Shown here: piece after piece, positions 42,656-53,397 of the stretch | How positions within the stretch are numbered: position 1 is the stretch's first letter | How the letters are laid out: the number at the start of each line of letters is the position of its first letter | Assembly (NCBI GenBank): GCA_963921795.1 | Contig: OY997652.1 | Coordinates: forward strand, 59,829,756-59,893,755 | Direction of reading: 5' to 3' | DNA: 64,000 bases | Source: Nannobrachium achirus | Lineage: Eukaryota; Chordata; Actinopteri; Myctophiformes; Myctophidae | The notes under the pieces: generated by a model | Databases searched by the model: none | The model's input: the letters and a program-made list of their open reading frames with translations, nothing else | What the model was told of the DNA's origin: nothing | Position numbers and translations under genes: made by a program

Positions 42656-44540
42656 AATGGGACTTTTTGTATGTCTGGCCGCACTGGAAAACGGCGCCAT
42701 TCGAGGCCTTTTTTTGGCACCTGGCCCCACTGGACGGCCATCAAATTTTGCAATGCCGCCTCTCCCGCTTAGCGGAGAGTGTGGTGTGGTAGAGGAGGTC
42801 TCTGTGAACGCGTGCGTGTGTCAAAAGTGCCGACACGAAAAGCCGTCTCCTCTCCAGCGCCCACTAGAGTCGGAAAACGGCGCCATTTGAGGACTTTTTT
42901 TGGCACCTGGCCCCACTGGACGGCCATCAAATTTTGCAATGCCGCCTCTCCCGCTTAGCGGAGAGTGTGGTGTGGTAGAGGAGGTCTCTGTGAACACGTG
43001 CGTGTGTCAAAAGTGCCGACACGAAAAGCCGTCTCCTCTCCAGCGCCCACTAGAGTCGGAAAACGGCGCCATTTGAGGACTTTTTTTGGCACCTGGCCAC
43101 ACTGGACGGCCATCAAATTTTGCAATGCCGCCTCTCCCGCTTAGCGGAGAGTGTGGTGTGGTAGAGGAGGTCTCTGTGAACGCGTGCGTGTGTCAAAAGT
43201 GCCGACACGAAAAGCCGTCTCCTCTCCAGCGCCCACTAGAGTCGGAAAACGGTGCCATTTGAGGACTTTTTTTGGCACCTGGCCCCACTGGACGGCCATC
43301 AAATTTTGCAATGCCGCCTCTCCCGCTTAGCGGAGAGTGTGGTGTGGTAGAGGAGGTCTCTGTGAACGCGTGCGTGTGTCAAAAGTGCCGACACGAAAAG
43401 CCGTCTCCTCTCCAGCGCCCACTAGAGTCGGAAAACGGCGCCATTTGAGGACTTTTTTTGGCACCTGGCCCCACTGGACGGCCATCAAATTTTGCAATGC
43501 CGCCTCTCCCGCTTAGCGGAGAGTGTGGTGTGATAGAGGAGGTCTCTGTGAACGCGTGCGTGTGTCAAAAGTGCCGACACGAAAAGCCGTCTCCTCTCCA
43601 GCGCCCACTAGAGTCGGAAAACGGCGCCATTTGAGGACTTTTTTTGGCACCTGGCCCCACTGGACGGCCATCAAATTTTGCAATGCCGCCTCTCCCGCTT
43701 AGCGGAGAGTGTGGTGTGGTAGAGGAGGTCTCTGTGAACGCGTGCGTGTGTCAAAAGTGCCGACACGAAAAGCCGTCTCCTCTCCAGCGCCCACTAGAGT
43801 CGGAAAACGGCGCCATTTGAGGACTTTTTTTGGCACCTGGCCCCACTGGACGGCCATCAAATTTTGCAATGCCGCCTCTCCCGCTTAGCGGAGAGTGTGG
43901 TGTGGTAGAGGAGGTCTCTGTGAACGCGTGCGTGTGTCAAAAGTGCCGACACGAAAAGCCGTCTCCTCTCCAGCGCCGACTAGAGTCGGAAAACGGTGCC
44001 ATTTGAGGACTTTTTTTGGCACCTGGCCCCACTGGACGGCCATCAAATTTTGCAATGCCGCCTCTCCCGCTTAGCGGAGAGTGTGGTGTGGTAGAGGAGG
44101 TCTCTGTGAACGCGTGCGTGTGTCAAAAGTGCCGACACGAAAAGCCGTCTCCTCTCCAGCGCCCACTAGAGTCGGAAAACGGTGCCATTTGAGGACTTTT
44201 TTTGGCACCTGGCCCCACTGGATGGCCATCAAATTTTGCAATGCCGCCTCTCCCGCTTAGCGGAGAGTGTGGTGTGGTAGAGGAGGTCTCTGTGAACGTG
44301 TGCGTGTGTCAAAAGTGCCGACACGAAAAGCCGTCTCCTCTCCAGCGCCCACTAGAGTCGGAAAACGGTGCCATTTGAGGACTTTTTTTGGTACCTGGCC
44401 CCACTGGACGGCCATCAAATTTTGCAATGGCGCCTCTCCCGCTTAGCGGAGAGTGTGGTGTGATAGAGGAAGTCTCTGTGAACGCGTGCGTGTGTCAAAA
44501 GTGCCGACACGAAGAGCCGTCTGCTCTCCAGTGTCCAATT
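42655..44540 (-). repeat. 186 bp satellite, right array, ~10 units
   Basis: Same unit as the left array in reverse (CGTGTGTCAAAAGTGCCGAC every 186 bp). The first unit is somewhat diverged, the last (44400-44540) also. A run of over 200 bp pairs with any left-array unit. Confidence 0.97.
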
Positions 44541-44830
44541 TGTAAAGGCTATGCACTCCATTGAAGAGCAATTATCTAGTTGTATATATTTGTTGTCATT
44601 AAAACGTTATTTTTACACAGAAACATAATTTTCGTTGTATAGCTTCAATTAAATGCTATAATCTATATTTTTAATGTGTATATCATATACAAATTAATCG
44701 TTTTTCAATGGCGTTAGGGGTACTCTTATTCTGAAGAGATCGACACCGGAAGTCTTATATTTGCTGACACTAAATTTGTTCACGGAACATAGCCCTTTTA
44801 TATATACTCTATGGTGAAATGAGCAGAAAG

Positions 44831-45001
44831 AACGTTTCCGGTCTGGGCGCTAGCAGAAATAAGCCAGGCTCCAGCCTTCAAAATAAAAGTGCAGTAAATA
44901 ATGTATATTTAAAAGACACAAATGTCTTAAAAGATGAGTATATGATGTATGTCTCTATACTAGTGTACTTCTAATTGTTCTAACACATTTTCCAGGTTCT
45001 C
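44831..45001. other. Junction between satellite blocks
   Basis: AT-rich, nothing recognised. Confidence 0.35.
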
Positions 45002-45395
45002 GACACAAAGAGCCGTCTGCTCTCCAGCGCCAACTAGAGTCTGAAAATGTCCGAAAATGACACTTTTTTGAGCGGGTGGCTGCACTGGAAAGCTAACAGA
45101 AATTGAGGGGACGCCTCCCCCGCTTAGCGGAGAGTGTGGTGTGATAGTGGAGGTTTCCCAGCACGCGTGCATGTCTCCAAAGTGGCGACACAAAGAGCCG
45201 TCTGCTCTCCAGCGCCAACTAGAGTCTGAAAATGTCAGAAAATGTCACTTTCTTGAGCGGGTGGCTGCACTGGAAAGCCAACAGAAATTGAGGGGACGCC
45301 TCCCCCGCTTAGCGGAGAGTGTGGTGTGAGGAGATTTCCCCGCACGCGTGCATGTCTCCAAAGTGGCGACACAAAGAGCCATCTGCTGTCAAATT
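45002..45395 (-). repeat. Diverged satellite units, ~184 bp, two copies
   Basis: CGACACAAAGAGCCGTCTGC recurs at about 45001 and 45185, with a partial third near 45368. They align with the 186 bp unit (GCTTAGCGGAGAGTGTGGTG is conserved) but differ in the middle. They are followed by the conserved outer sequence up to 45670. Confidence 0.88.
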
Positions 45396-45742
45396 TTTAA
45401 AGGCTATGCACTCCAGTGAACAGCATTTATCCATTTATCATGTTGTTATGTTATTAAAACCTTTCTTTTTTACCCAGAAACCTAATTTGCTTTTTGTATG
45501 TTCGTTTAAATACTTAATCTATATTTTTAACGTCCATATTATGGCAAAATTATCCGTTTTTCAACGTTTTTCAATGGCTTTAGGGGTACTCTTATTCTGA
45601 AGAGATCGGCGCCGGAAGCTTTATTTCTGCTAACGCTATTTCTGCTCATTTCACATAGGCCTTTTATCTATGGGTCTGGTTGTTGTTGCTGCAGCTTAGC
45701 TTTTAGCCTCGTAGTAGTCTGCAAACTTTTCAAAGTTCAACC

Positions 45743-45750
45743 TATATAAA
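45743..45750 (+). promoter_or_regulatory. TATA-box candidate of the THAP gene
   Basis: TATATAAA lies 47 bases before the ATG at 45797, downstream of the satellite block. The spacing leaves room for a short 5' untranslated region. Confidence 0.5.
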
Positions 45751-45796
45751 TAACTCTTATGAGTTCAACACAACAGTCTTTTTAAAGACTAACAAG

Positions 45797-46147
45797 ATGC
45801 CCAGGACTTGCGTTATGGGGTGCAGTAACTCCAACGACGATGGAGTACTTTTACACGCTTGGCCGAGGAATGAAAAAAATGCTCGCAAGTGGGACCGCTT
45901 TGTGAAGATCAAGAGGGCGGACTGGAGGAAGGGGAAGCCTGGCGTTTCGATAATATGTGGGGCCCACTTCGCCCCGACTGACTACGATGGCTATGGCCAG
46001 TGGAAAGCTGGACTAAGCTCACGACTGTTGCTAAATAAGGATGCGGTTCCCACAGTCAATGTCGGTGGTTCACAACAGGCTGCTCCATCAGCCACAGTCA
46101 CCTCGCATTCACAATCGAGAGCCTCTGCCATGATGGAGATCAACCGG
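45797..46147 (+). CDS. THAP-domain protein, exon 1
   Basis: Encodes a 117-residue N-terminal exon with one THAP zinc finger, a DNA-binding fold shared by host THAP proteins and by P-element and Kolobok-type transposases. Visible signature: zinc ligands C5, C9, C54 and H57 (CGAHF), conserved W32 and P23, and the closing box DAVPTV at 82-87. The start is the first Met, where the THAP cysteine pattern begins, as in family members. After the domain is a Ser/Ala/Gln-rich linker. The frame runs to CGG|GTGAGT, a good splice donor in phase 0. The satellite array lies immediately upstream and a TATA box 47 bases before the ATG. It could be a host gene or the first exon of a DNA transposon's transposase; the missing downstream catalytic exons prevent a decision. 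Confidence 0.8.
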
Positions 46148-46593
46148 GTGAGTGCATGTCTGGACAACTTTGTTTTTTTTTACAACAAGGGTTCATATTT
46201 TAGATTGTAATTAGAGAAAAGAAAAAGTGAGTGTTAAAATGTTTTCATTTGCTTCGTAGAAAAAGTGAGTGTTAAAATGTTTTCATTTGCTTCGTTCTAT
46301 TGTTTTATCGGGACACACACCACAGGGCTTGATAGCCAGGGCATGACAACTGACAACGTATGCAACAATATTTAGCTTGAATGGTTCCATCATGAAGCCT
46401 GTGTATAGTGATCGAATTACTATGCCACGCATACCGACTGCCCGAATCTGATCAATGTGAATGTCTCGTCATGATATTAGAATATGGAAGGACATTACGC
46501 CCGTGGCCGTCCCGAGTCGAGGTTGTTGTGTTTTTGTTTTCTAAATGGCGCGGTTACTTTTTCATTTGCGCGCAATACTATGCTCCATGTCGT

Positions 46594-47763
46594 CCCAGTA
46601 AACACTAGCCGTCATTTAGCCCAATGGTTATGATTAGCCCTCATTTGAACCGTCTATCGTCAGTCTGTCTATAGACCGATTGTAGCTGATTACATTTAAT
46701 CCATTATTCCATACTTGTTGATTAAAAAAACAGCTTTAATATCCACACCTGGTTTTCAAATATTGGACTAAAGTAATTTTAAGAGCCAATTTCACTATAT
46801 AGTCTAGTTGAGTTGTAGCCGTCATCTGAACGCTTCCATTTAACGATATATTACCGTCTAGGACAAACGTGTGTTAGACCATCTTTTTTTTAAATACATT
46901 TTTATCAAGTTGTTCATTATCGGATGCTAACAGTAAAGTTTGAAATGATTAGATCTCCCGGTTCTACCTCGTAGTTGTAGTTGGATCCACATGAGCAGTT
47001 TCCTGGCTAATTAGCGTCTGTCAGACGTCTATTAGTCCTTTTAAAAGGGGTATTAAATAACGCCGTACTAAATGCCTCGGCGCTCGACAGTCGACTAAAC
47101 TTAAAAAAAAAACTCAGATAATGACCCACAAGCTCTCTATAGCAGACTATTGGGTTACATAATTCATTCTGACACCAACAGACACAAACACACAAGACCG
47201 GCCACATTCCCACCCCCACCACACGATAATGATTAAATAAAATCGTTTTATAGCTATCCATCAATATAAAGTTAGTTTGTGTTGTCAAACAAAATGCACC
47301 GACCCAAAACGAACAGCGGGAGGCGATATCAACTACTAATAGCTGCTGGAACACCTACGGAATCACAAGCTGCCGTGGCCGAGCGGTAGCGCGCAGGTTT
47401 CAAGAACCGAGGATCCTGAGTTCGAACCCCGTCGACTCCCAGTGTCAAATAATAACAGTGTAAGAAATCATTACAAATACGATCAGCTGCGGTGGTTCGA
47501 GTAGCATACGGCTCTCAGAACCAAGGAATAGTGATTTTAAACCCTGCTGGCTGCCATCATTTTCACTACATTTTCACTACTTTTGGCGGCCGCTAGCGGC
47601 CGCTAACGGCGTTTAAATGACGGTGATACAATGTCTTGGCTTGGTATAGCCGGTGAAAAAACTTTAAAATTTAAACTCGTCACAGACCGGATCTAGCTAT
47701 ACGTCCGGTTTAGGCGAAGACGTCATTTGAACGCGTTTTAACCACCAAATTGCTTAGTGGGGT
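46594..47763. mobile_element. Possible element with CCCAGTAAACA / TGCTTAGTGGG ends
   Basis: The two ends match in inverted orientation over about 10 of 11 bases and resemble the ends of the palindrome at 3030. Several GCCGTCATTTGAAC-like blocks occur near both ends. No TSD was found. Confidence 0.35.
47369..47556 (+). repeat. tRNA-like sequence in two diverged copies
   Basis: The first copy (47369-47440) has an A-box-like TGGCCGAGCGGTAGCGC and a B-box-like GAGTTCGAACCCCG. The second (47485-47556) aligns to it from GCTGCGGTGG to GCTGGCTGCC but has lost the B box. The acceptor stem of the first does not close, so neither looks like a working tRNA gene. Confidence 0.5.
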
Positions 47764-47855
47764 ATGGTTGTTTTCTTTAATCTTCTATGCTGTGAGCGTA
47801 GCTCTGGTCCACTCCATACATTTAGGAGTTCTCCTAACTTTCCAGAGCTACTGTG

Positions 47856-47960
47856 TTCTCAATTCAATTCAAAGGAGCTTTATTGGCATGATAAATGTGC
47901 AGACAGCCCAGCACACTCAATGCTCTCTACAAGCCTACACCTTAGGGGTATGATAATATA
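47856..47960 (-). mobile_element. LINE-type tail, reverse
   Basis: AATTCAATTCAAAGGAGCTT then TATTGGCATGATAAATG, the reversed 3' end wording of a common fish retroposon. Confidence 0.45.
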
Positions 47961-48175
47961 TAAATGTACTATTACCGACTTCCAAAGTGTATTTCTATGA
48001 AAATCAGCTACCTCTGGTCACTTGTTGACAAGTCATAGACTACATGACATCCCCCTCACGTTTCATCTATATTGAATCATCCCTGATGGTTATTATGCTG
48101 ACAGCTTCTACTTGAATTGTCATCAATAGTGTTACATAACTATAATGTCTGTATATTCTGTGCTTTTGAAAATAG

Positions 48176-48329
48176 TGCTTGGCACCTAATGAGAGGATGG
48201 ATGGCCCTAGTACATCCACGGCATCTCACACTGACATCATTGAGACAAAATCACCTGTGATTCCAGATGTGCACTTGTTTGACCAGGGTACACAGTGCAC
48301 ATGGATACCAACTCCACATAGGAGCATTC
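48176..48329 (+). CDS. THAP-domain gene, putative exon 2
   Basis: A 154-base open segment between a splice acceptor (GCTTTTGAAAATAG) and a donor (C|GTAAGT) that continues the THAP exon in the same phase 0. Translation begins CLAPNERMDGPSTSTASHTD, then IPDVHLFDQGTQC and WIPTPHRSI. It is short, has no stop, and looks like the linker region seen after the THAP domain in many such proteins (the G-T-Q-C block). It ends in phase 1. No further exon is visible before duplicated repeat sequence begins at about 48.4 kb, so the gene may be truncated or continue beyond what I can recognise. Splicing is inferred, not shown. Confidence 0.55.
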
Positions 48330-48408
48330 GTAAGTGATCAAAATATATTTTTCACATTCTCTATTCCAGGGGTGGGTGACGGGCTCCCTGGGGTGCCGTG
48401 ACTGCAGT

Positions 48409-48890
48409 CAGGGTTCCCGCGGTCATGAAATTCCTGGAAATATTTTGAAATTTGAAAAAATATTTTTTTCCAGTACAGGAAAACTTTTGGGTCCTGGAAG
48501 GTCCTGGAAAAAATAGCTATGCATTGTCTTTGGTTATTGATTTTGTTAATACCTCTGAAATGACAAATTAAACATGGGCAGAGGCAGAACTTGTGAAAAT
48601 AGCCTTCTACACACGAGCATGTAGATCTGATATTTTCACAATAGAACCGTGTTATACAAAATTCCTCAACTCTTAGTGATCGTCAGGGGTCCCCAGTTAA
48701 TATATGATTATTTCAGGGGTCACAGCCTGAAAAGGTTGAGAACCACTGGCATACACTACCAGTCTTTGGGCATTGCGCATAGGAGTAAGCGACTTGTTAT
48801 TGAGCTGAATTAATGTTATATAGTCCTGGAAATTGGGTTAAATGGAAAAAAGTTTTGGAAATTAATCAGTAAAAATGTGTGGGAACCCTG
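48409..48890. mobile_element. hAT-like element, CAGGGTTCCC ends
   Basis: Left CAGGGTTCCCGCGG, right GGGAACCCTG, with TGCAGT on both sides. Without it, the flanks join to a second copy of the 23724 family (GGGGTGCCGTGACTGCAGTCCAAGGG-like, compare 23755-23790). It contains a short recurrent palindrome at 48592-48643 and the GAGAACCACTGG hAT end. Confidence 0.6.
48592..48643. repeat. Recurrent palindrome, short
   Basis: TTGTGAAAATAGCC, CTACACACGAGCATGTAGAT, CTGATATTTTCACAA. Its counterpart in copy B is at 57293-57345. Confidence 0.8.
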
Positions 48891-50274
48891 TGCAGTCCAA
48901 GGGTTCCACGAAATTATTTGATAATATTTGGAATTTATTTGGACATTTAGAACAATATTTATTAAACAACAGGTAGTCGGGCTCTCAATGGAAAACAGGC
49001 TCTCCAACTGTGCATATAACGAGCACTACTGCACTGTCTCTTATCAAGTAAAGAAATCAGCTGCGTTGGTCACGAAAGACCGCAATGTGCTCCTCTCTCC
49101 CCACACTATGCTAGGCGGCTGGCTAGCGGTTTCCATGTGACGTTCAGGGACATGGTAGCTAAATGTGGCTTTAACAAATTACAAATTCCTATTGAACATC
49201 TTAATTACAATGAAATTAAGTTGATGTGTGCACTCCAGCCCTTCCTACGGAACTCGCCTGTCGGCTCGTTCCTGCGAATAGGCTGTCGTGCAGGATAACC
49301 GTGTTAATGCACACCCTCTCGTGTAATATTGCTTAATTAATAGGCTTTTATAATAGTGATCAGTAGGCCTACAGCTGCATAGGCCTAATTGTCATCAGTC
49401 AAATATAATGTGCGTTGATATGGAGGACACAGGACAGGGGATTTAATTTCGGTGGAAAATATTGGGACCTAATTTTGGGTAAGTTTATTCCACATGCCAA
49501 ATTGCATTGTGAATTATAGTTGTCCACCGGCCCGATTTCTATGAACCCTAAAGTATAGCCTTCTATTTAGAACACACACATTGTGGCATGAGTGAGCCAT
49601 TCCAAAGCCAGAATCTAAAATATTTTTTATTGCCAACTCTTCCTTTTTTTTTAACAAATAACTAGTCTACATATCCATGACCAATATCATGTTTGGTCCA
49701 GATCATAACAGGACACACATAGTACATCGAGAGAAGGAGAAAAACAAAATCCTCCAGAGCAGGGACCGACACAACGTTGCTGGTTTTACCCCCAGACCAG
49801 CGTACATCTGTCACTGGAAGTGCGCCCCTTGGCTAGGCTTGTTTTGTGTTTTGTGTTTTTTTTATGGATACGGAAAAAACGGCTTATTGATTATTTATAA
49901 AAATTGCAAGTGTATATAGCATTCACGTTGTTGTTCATGTCAATTAAGAAAGTTATGAATTCACTTTATTAGAAAGAGTGTAAAATACTGTAATTCCCAA
50001 GGCATGTTTCCCATTCTTTTCAATGGGATCACGTGATGTTGCTCTGAGCCCATACGTCATGATTTTGCTCGGCCATTCCCGAGCTCGTGGAGTAGGACTT
50101 TGGAATCTCCGTCTGAATAAAACTCTGAAAACAGGCAAGACAACTATATGGTTGCATTGGCAAATATTTTCACAACTACCTAAAAATTCAATTGGGACAA
50201 AGTAGATGATATTCTGCTACCCTGTCTTTAACCACTTGAACCCGTGCATCCCTATTCTGCGGGGAAGGCTCACC

Positions 50275-50306
50275 AAAAGCAGCTGATCTACAAGCTCACA
50301 ACACTC
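50275..50306 (+). repeat. Half of the recurrent palindrome
   Basis: AGCAGCTGATCTACAAGCTC then ACAAC; the right arm is absent. The counterpart in copy B is at 59732-59762. Confidence 0.6.
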
Positions 50307-50604
50307 TATCACAGTCTGGGAGTGCAAACCCCAACCACTCATATTGGCCTGCCTGCATGACGTTACACCCAGAATCAACATGGTCTGCAATTAGACTCTA
50401 ATTGGCTCAGAGCCGCTCAGAGCCCGCCCGTAGCTGCCGCTGATTGGTCCGGCCCGGGACTTTACGAGTGATCTCAGCTCTCCCCGAGAGATCTCAGATG
50501 GTAAAGTAGGGCGGTACGCACTACTGCCACCATCTGGCGCAGTCAGGTTATCACTTCAGCCATTGCACATTAAAGTTGTTGTGTAAGGAATTATCTATAT
50601 AAAC

Positions 50605-52345
50605 TCAGCACAAAAAGAAAGGAAACTTGACTTTGGTCCATTCTATTTCCCCTTTAATAATACCAATTTGTATTGTTATCATTTTTATCGTTGATTCATC
50701 ACCATTACAACAAGGTACAGATTGTAAGCATCTGGCCATTCATGGAATGAGCACCACAGCCAAACGTGTGGGTAGTGGGTAACGTGTCGGCTAGGGCTGA
50801 CCCAAAAAATTCGAATCTTCGAAGCTTCGTTCGAAGGCACGGTATTCGAATTTGAAAAATAAATTCGAATAATCGGCCGCGGCCGTTTGTCCTTTGGGGG
50901 GGCCGCGTGCCTTAGCTTGCATGCCTCGCTCAACTCTAGCATGATAGCGTCACCCCCTTCTCACACACGTGTTAACAATAACAAGCCAACAACAACAAGA
51001 GCATGCATGAAGCCATCAGAATGGTCGACGCTGAAGAAAAAAAAGAAAAGACAGCGCGCTGTCACATATACACCGACATCCGTTGGGCATCGAAATGTGT
51101 AACACCAATGTCTGAGTAACATCATCACCCAATGCAACTATGCGATGCAGTCACACATTTCGTTGCCAAACCGTTGTCGGTGTAACATCCATGCACACTT
51201 CCACACGCTGACAGACACACAACTCAACGCAAGGAAACAAACAGCGACAATTGGATTTTACAAATCGGACCCCGTCAGCGTCGATCCCGTTTTAAAGAGG
51301 ACAAAAGAGCTTAAAAACAACTTGCTAGGGTTACATTGTCGTGGTGTTGATGATTACAAGTTCATATCGGATCTGCAAGCTCACTAGTCGCGCCCGCATA
51401 GAGAACTACGTTGTCTGAGACCTGACCGTCAGCTTTCGGCTGATGAGTGGAACGTTAGATCAGACACACTGCAGTGCAATTATTTACTATAAAATATACT
51501 ATTACATTTGCGTGTACAGTACACCTTGGGACTTGGGAGTTAATCTGTTTGTTATATAGGGCTCTTGAGTCGCGCTGCTGCTGTTTGCTGTTGCAGCCAC
51601 GGTGTGTTACATTACAGACGTGATGTGATTATGTCAATCCTACTGTACTGCAAAAACACTTTTCTTTAATATAGAAAACATTCGTATCTTCTTCCTCGTT
51701 GTATTGTCGTACTATTTAATGAAAATAAGGAGCTTTATTACGAGGAAAAAACTGGTGTGTTTTCCCTTTTAAAATTGTGTAAATCGCGCATTTTTAAACA
51801 CATTTCCTTAACGGTTATCACTTATGTAACCGATAAACTTTTGCTCCCCCCCCCCCCCCCCCCCCGTCGCCGTCATCGAAGCTTCGAAGTTCGAAAGAAA
51901 GCTTCGAAGGAGCTTCGATTATGAAAAAAGTATTCGAAGGTCAGCCCTAGTGTCGGCCCATTATATCCCCCGTTTAATTATTCCAAATGGGTGATTTGTC
52001 ACCTTTACAACGTGGTACATTTTGTAAGGATCTGGCATTTGTGGAATGAGCGTGTGGGCAGCACCCCTCCAAAAATGGTCAAAATGGCCTGGCAGGCCTG
52101 CAATACTGTTCTTGCCCAAAACGAGAGTAAATGCCAGCAGAACAGTATTGCTAGCCATTTTGGCAAAACGGCTTTACCCACACGTTCTCCTGTGTAGCTC
52201 ATGTCTCGAATGCCCAATGCTTACAAGCTGTACCTTGTTGTAAAGGTGACGAATCAACGATAGGAATTACATAAAACATAATACAATTTGGTATTATTAT
52301 AGGGAAGATATAATTGACCAAACTCAAGTTTCCTTTCTTTTTTAG
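50605..52345. mobile_element. AAAAAGAAAGGAAACTTGA MITE in copy A, split by hAT
   Basis: Left TAAACTCAGCACAAAAAGAA, right AGTTTCCTTTCTTTTTTAGT: inverted ends of about 30 bp. Further inverted pairs lie inside (ATCAACGATA, CAATACTGTTC/GAACAGTATTG, GGTACA/TGTACC). Without the hAT it is about 580 bp. Other copies: 60075-60680 and 62690-63290. The AAAG-rich ends suggest Tc1/mariner-like origin, which is not proven. Confidence 0.7.
50792..51949. mobile_element. hAT, TAGGGCTGACC ends, perfect TSD and empty site
   Basis: Ends TAGGGCTGACC and GGTCAGCCCTA. The 8 bp duplication GTGTCGGC (50784-50791, 51950-51957) is present once at the empty site in copy B (about 60270-60277). Subterminal TTCGAAGCTTCG-type repeats occur at both ends. 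No transposase; an 80-codon frame inside is not recognisable. A fragment of the recurrent palindrome (CGGATCTGCAAGCTCAC) is at 51366-51386. Confidence 0.95.
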
Positions 52346-52615
52346 TTTATTTTAGTCTTGCTGAAGCTGTCTTATTTTCAGGCATGCAACTGCCGTATTA
52401 AAACTTTATTAGAATACTTTACTGTTTTCATGCATAGTATGTGTAGTAATTGACAGCATGGGGAGGTAATTAGATGATCATGTAAATGAAGACTTTTTTT
52501 TTTCTTTTTGCCATCACAACACCCAGTGACCAATATGACACGATTCAAGCGCTAGAAAGATATTTAATATTTCGGTGGCAGTGCCCTTAAGTAGATGGTA
52601 CCTCATTGGCCTAAG

Positions 52616-52634
52616 GTTTAGGGTTAGGGTTAGA
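52616..52634 (+). repeat. Short telomere-like (TTAGGG)n
   Basis: GGTTTAGGGTTAGGGTTAG, also in copy B at about 61235-61253. Too short to suggest a former chromosome end. Confidence 0.6.
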
Positions 52635-52870
52635 GCACTCAGCGTCACCTCGTGTGCGGTAGTGTTTAAGATTTTCCCGAATTTAGCTCATTTTAAAAAC
52701 CGGGATTTTTCGGAGCTTCTCCCGGGCTCCCCGGTATTTTCCCGTTAATAATAATAATAATAATATTTTTAATTAATAACCATGGAACAGCCATTATAAC
52801 ACTAAGGGAACAGCCTTTAACCACCAGGGGGCGAAATTGCGTAGCCTATCGACTGAATTTAAGTGTGTCC

Positions 52871-52947
52871 GTGAAAATAGATGCTCTGCAAGCTCACAAC
52901 ATGTCCTAGATTAGAGCTATGTGAGCTTGCAGATCGGCTATTTTCAG
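52871..52947. repeat. Recurrent palindrome, diverged
   Basis: GTGAAAATAGATGCTCTGCA, AGCTCACAACATG on the left; CTATGTGAGCTTGCAGATCG, GCTATTTTCA on the right. Confidence 0.82.
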
Positions 52948-53327
52948 CATGACGCAACACACTCACACGACAAACTTTAAAATCAAGCTAATGGGAGATG
53001 CCCTCGTTGGACGCGTACAGCTCTCCTCTTCCTCTTCCAAAGGCAACACTTAATGTTCCTCAGTGGCTCATTATAAAGCGTTGCATTACTTTACACAATT
53101 GGATATTTATTTGGGGATAATAACGCTTGCAAGATCATTCTTCATAGTTCACCCCAAGAAATCAAGGTAGACCACAAAACGTAGGCTATTACTTACAGTA
53201 CAGCAGTTCGATCATGTAACGTGGATTTATATTCTTCACGGCATGATTGCAACAGTCTTGTTATTCATAATTTTCTATTATTTGCTGCTGGAAACATCAC
53301 ATTATAAATATATTTATATTTAGTCTC

Positions 53328-53397
53328 TTTACTACTACAGAGAGACCGCCTGTATGCTTATAACCATACAGGCGTTCTCTCTGTAATAGTAAAGTGA
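53328..53397. repeat. Hairpin in the hAT-like element
   Basis: TACTACAGAGAGACCGCCTG, TATG, loop CTTATAAC, then CATACAGGCGTTCTCTCTGT. Confidence 0.85.

Larger units (their letters stand above)
39780..44830. repeat. 5 kb inverted repeat with satellite arms
   Basis: The outer 350 bp (39780-40120) is the complement of 44530-44830: both contain CACCGGAAGT / ACTTCCGG, TATTCTGAAG and GGAGTGCATAGCC(TTTAC). Inside, 186 bp satellite arrays run in opposite orientations (40183-41372 and 42655-44540) around a spacer of about 1.3 kb. A third, partial copy of the outer sequence, in the right-arm orientation, is at 45390-45670. Confidence 0.85.
46148..48175 (+). other. Putative intron of the THAP gene
   Basis: It starts GTGAGT and ends AATAG. 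Near its start a 43 bp segment with GTGAGTGTTAAAATGTTTTC is duplicated in tandem (about 46215-46296). A possible inserted element (46594-47763) and a LINE-like tail (47856-47960) lie inside. Confidence 0.45.

Noticed and set aside
40183..44540. CRISPR-like regular array
   Set aside because: Units are 186 bp and nearly identical throughout, with no unique spacers; eukaryotic satellite.
47369..47440. Functional tRNA gene
   Set aside because: A and B boxes are present but the acceptor stem does not pair and no clear anticodon arm is seen.
52616..52634. Interstitial telomere or fusion point
   Set aside because: Fewer than three TTAGGG units; simply duplicated in copy B.
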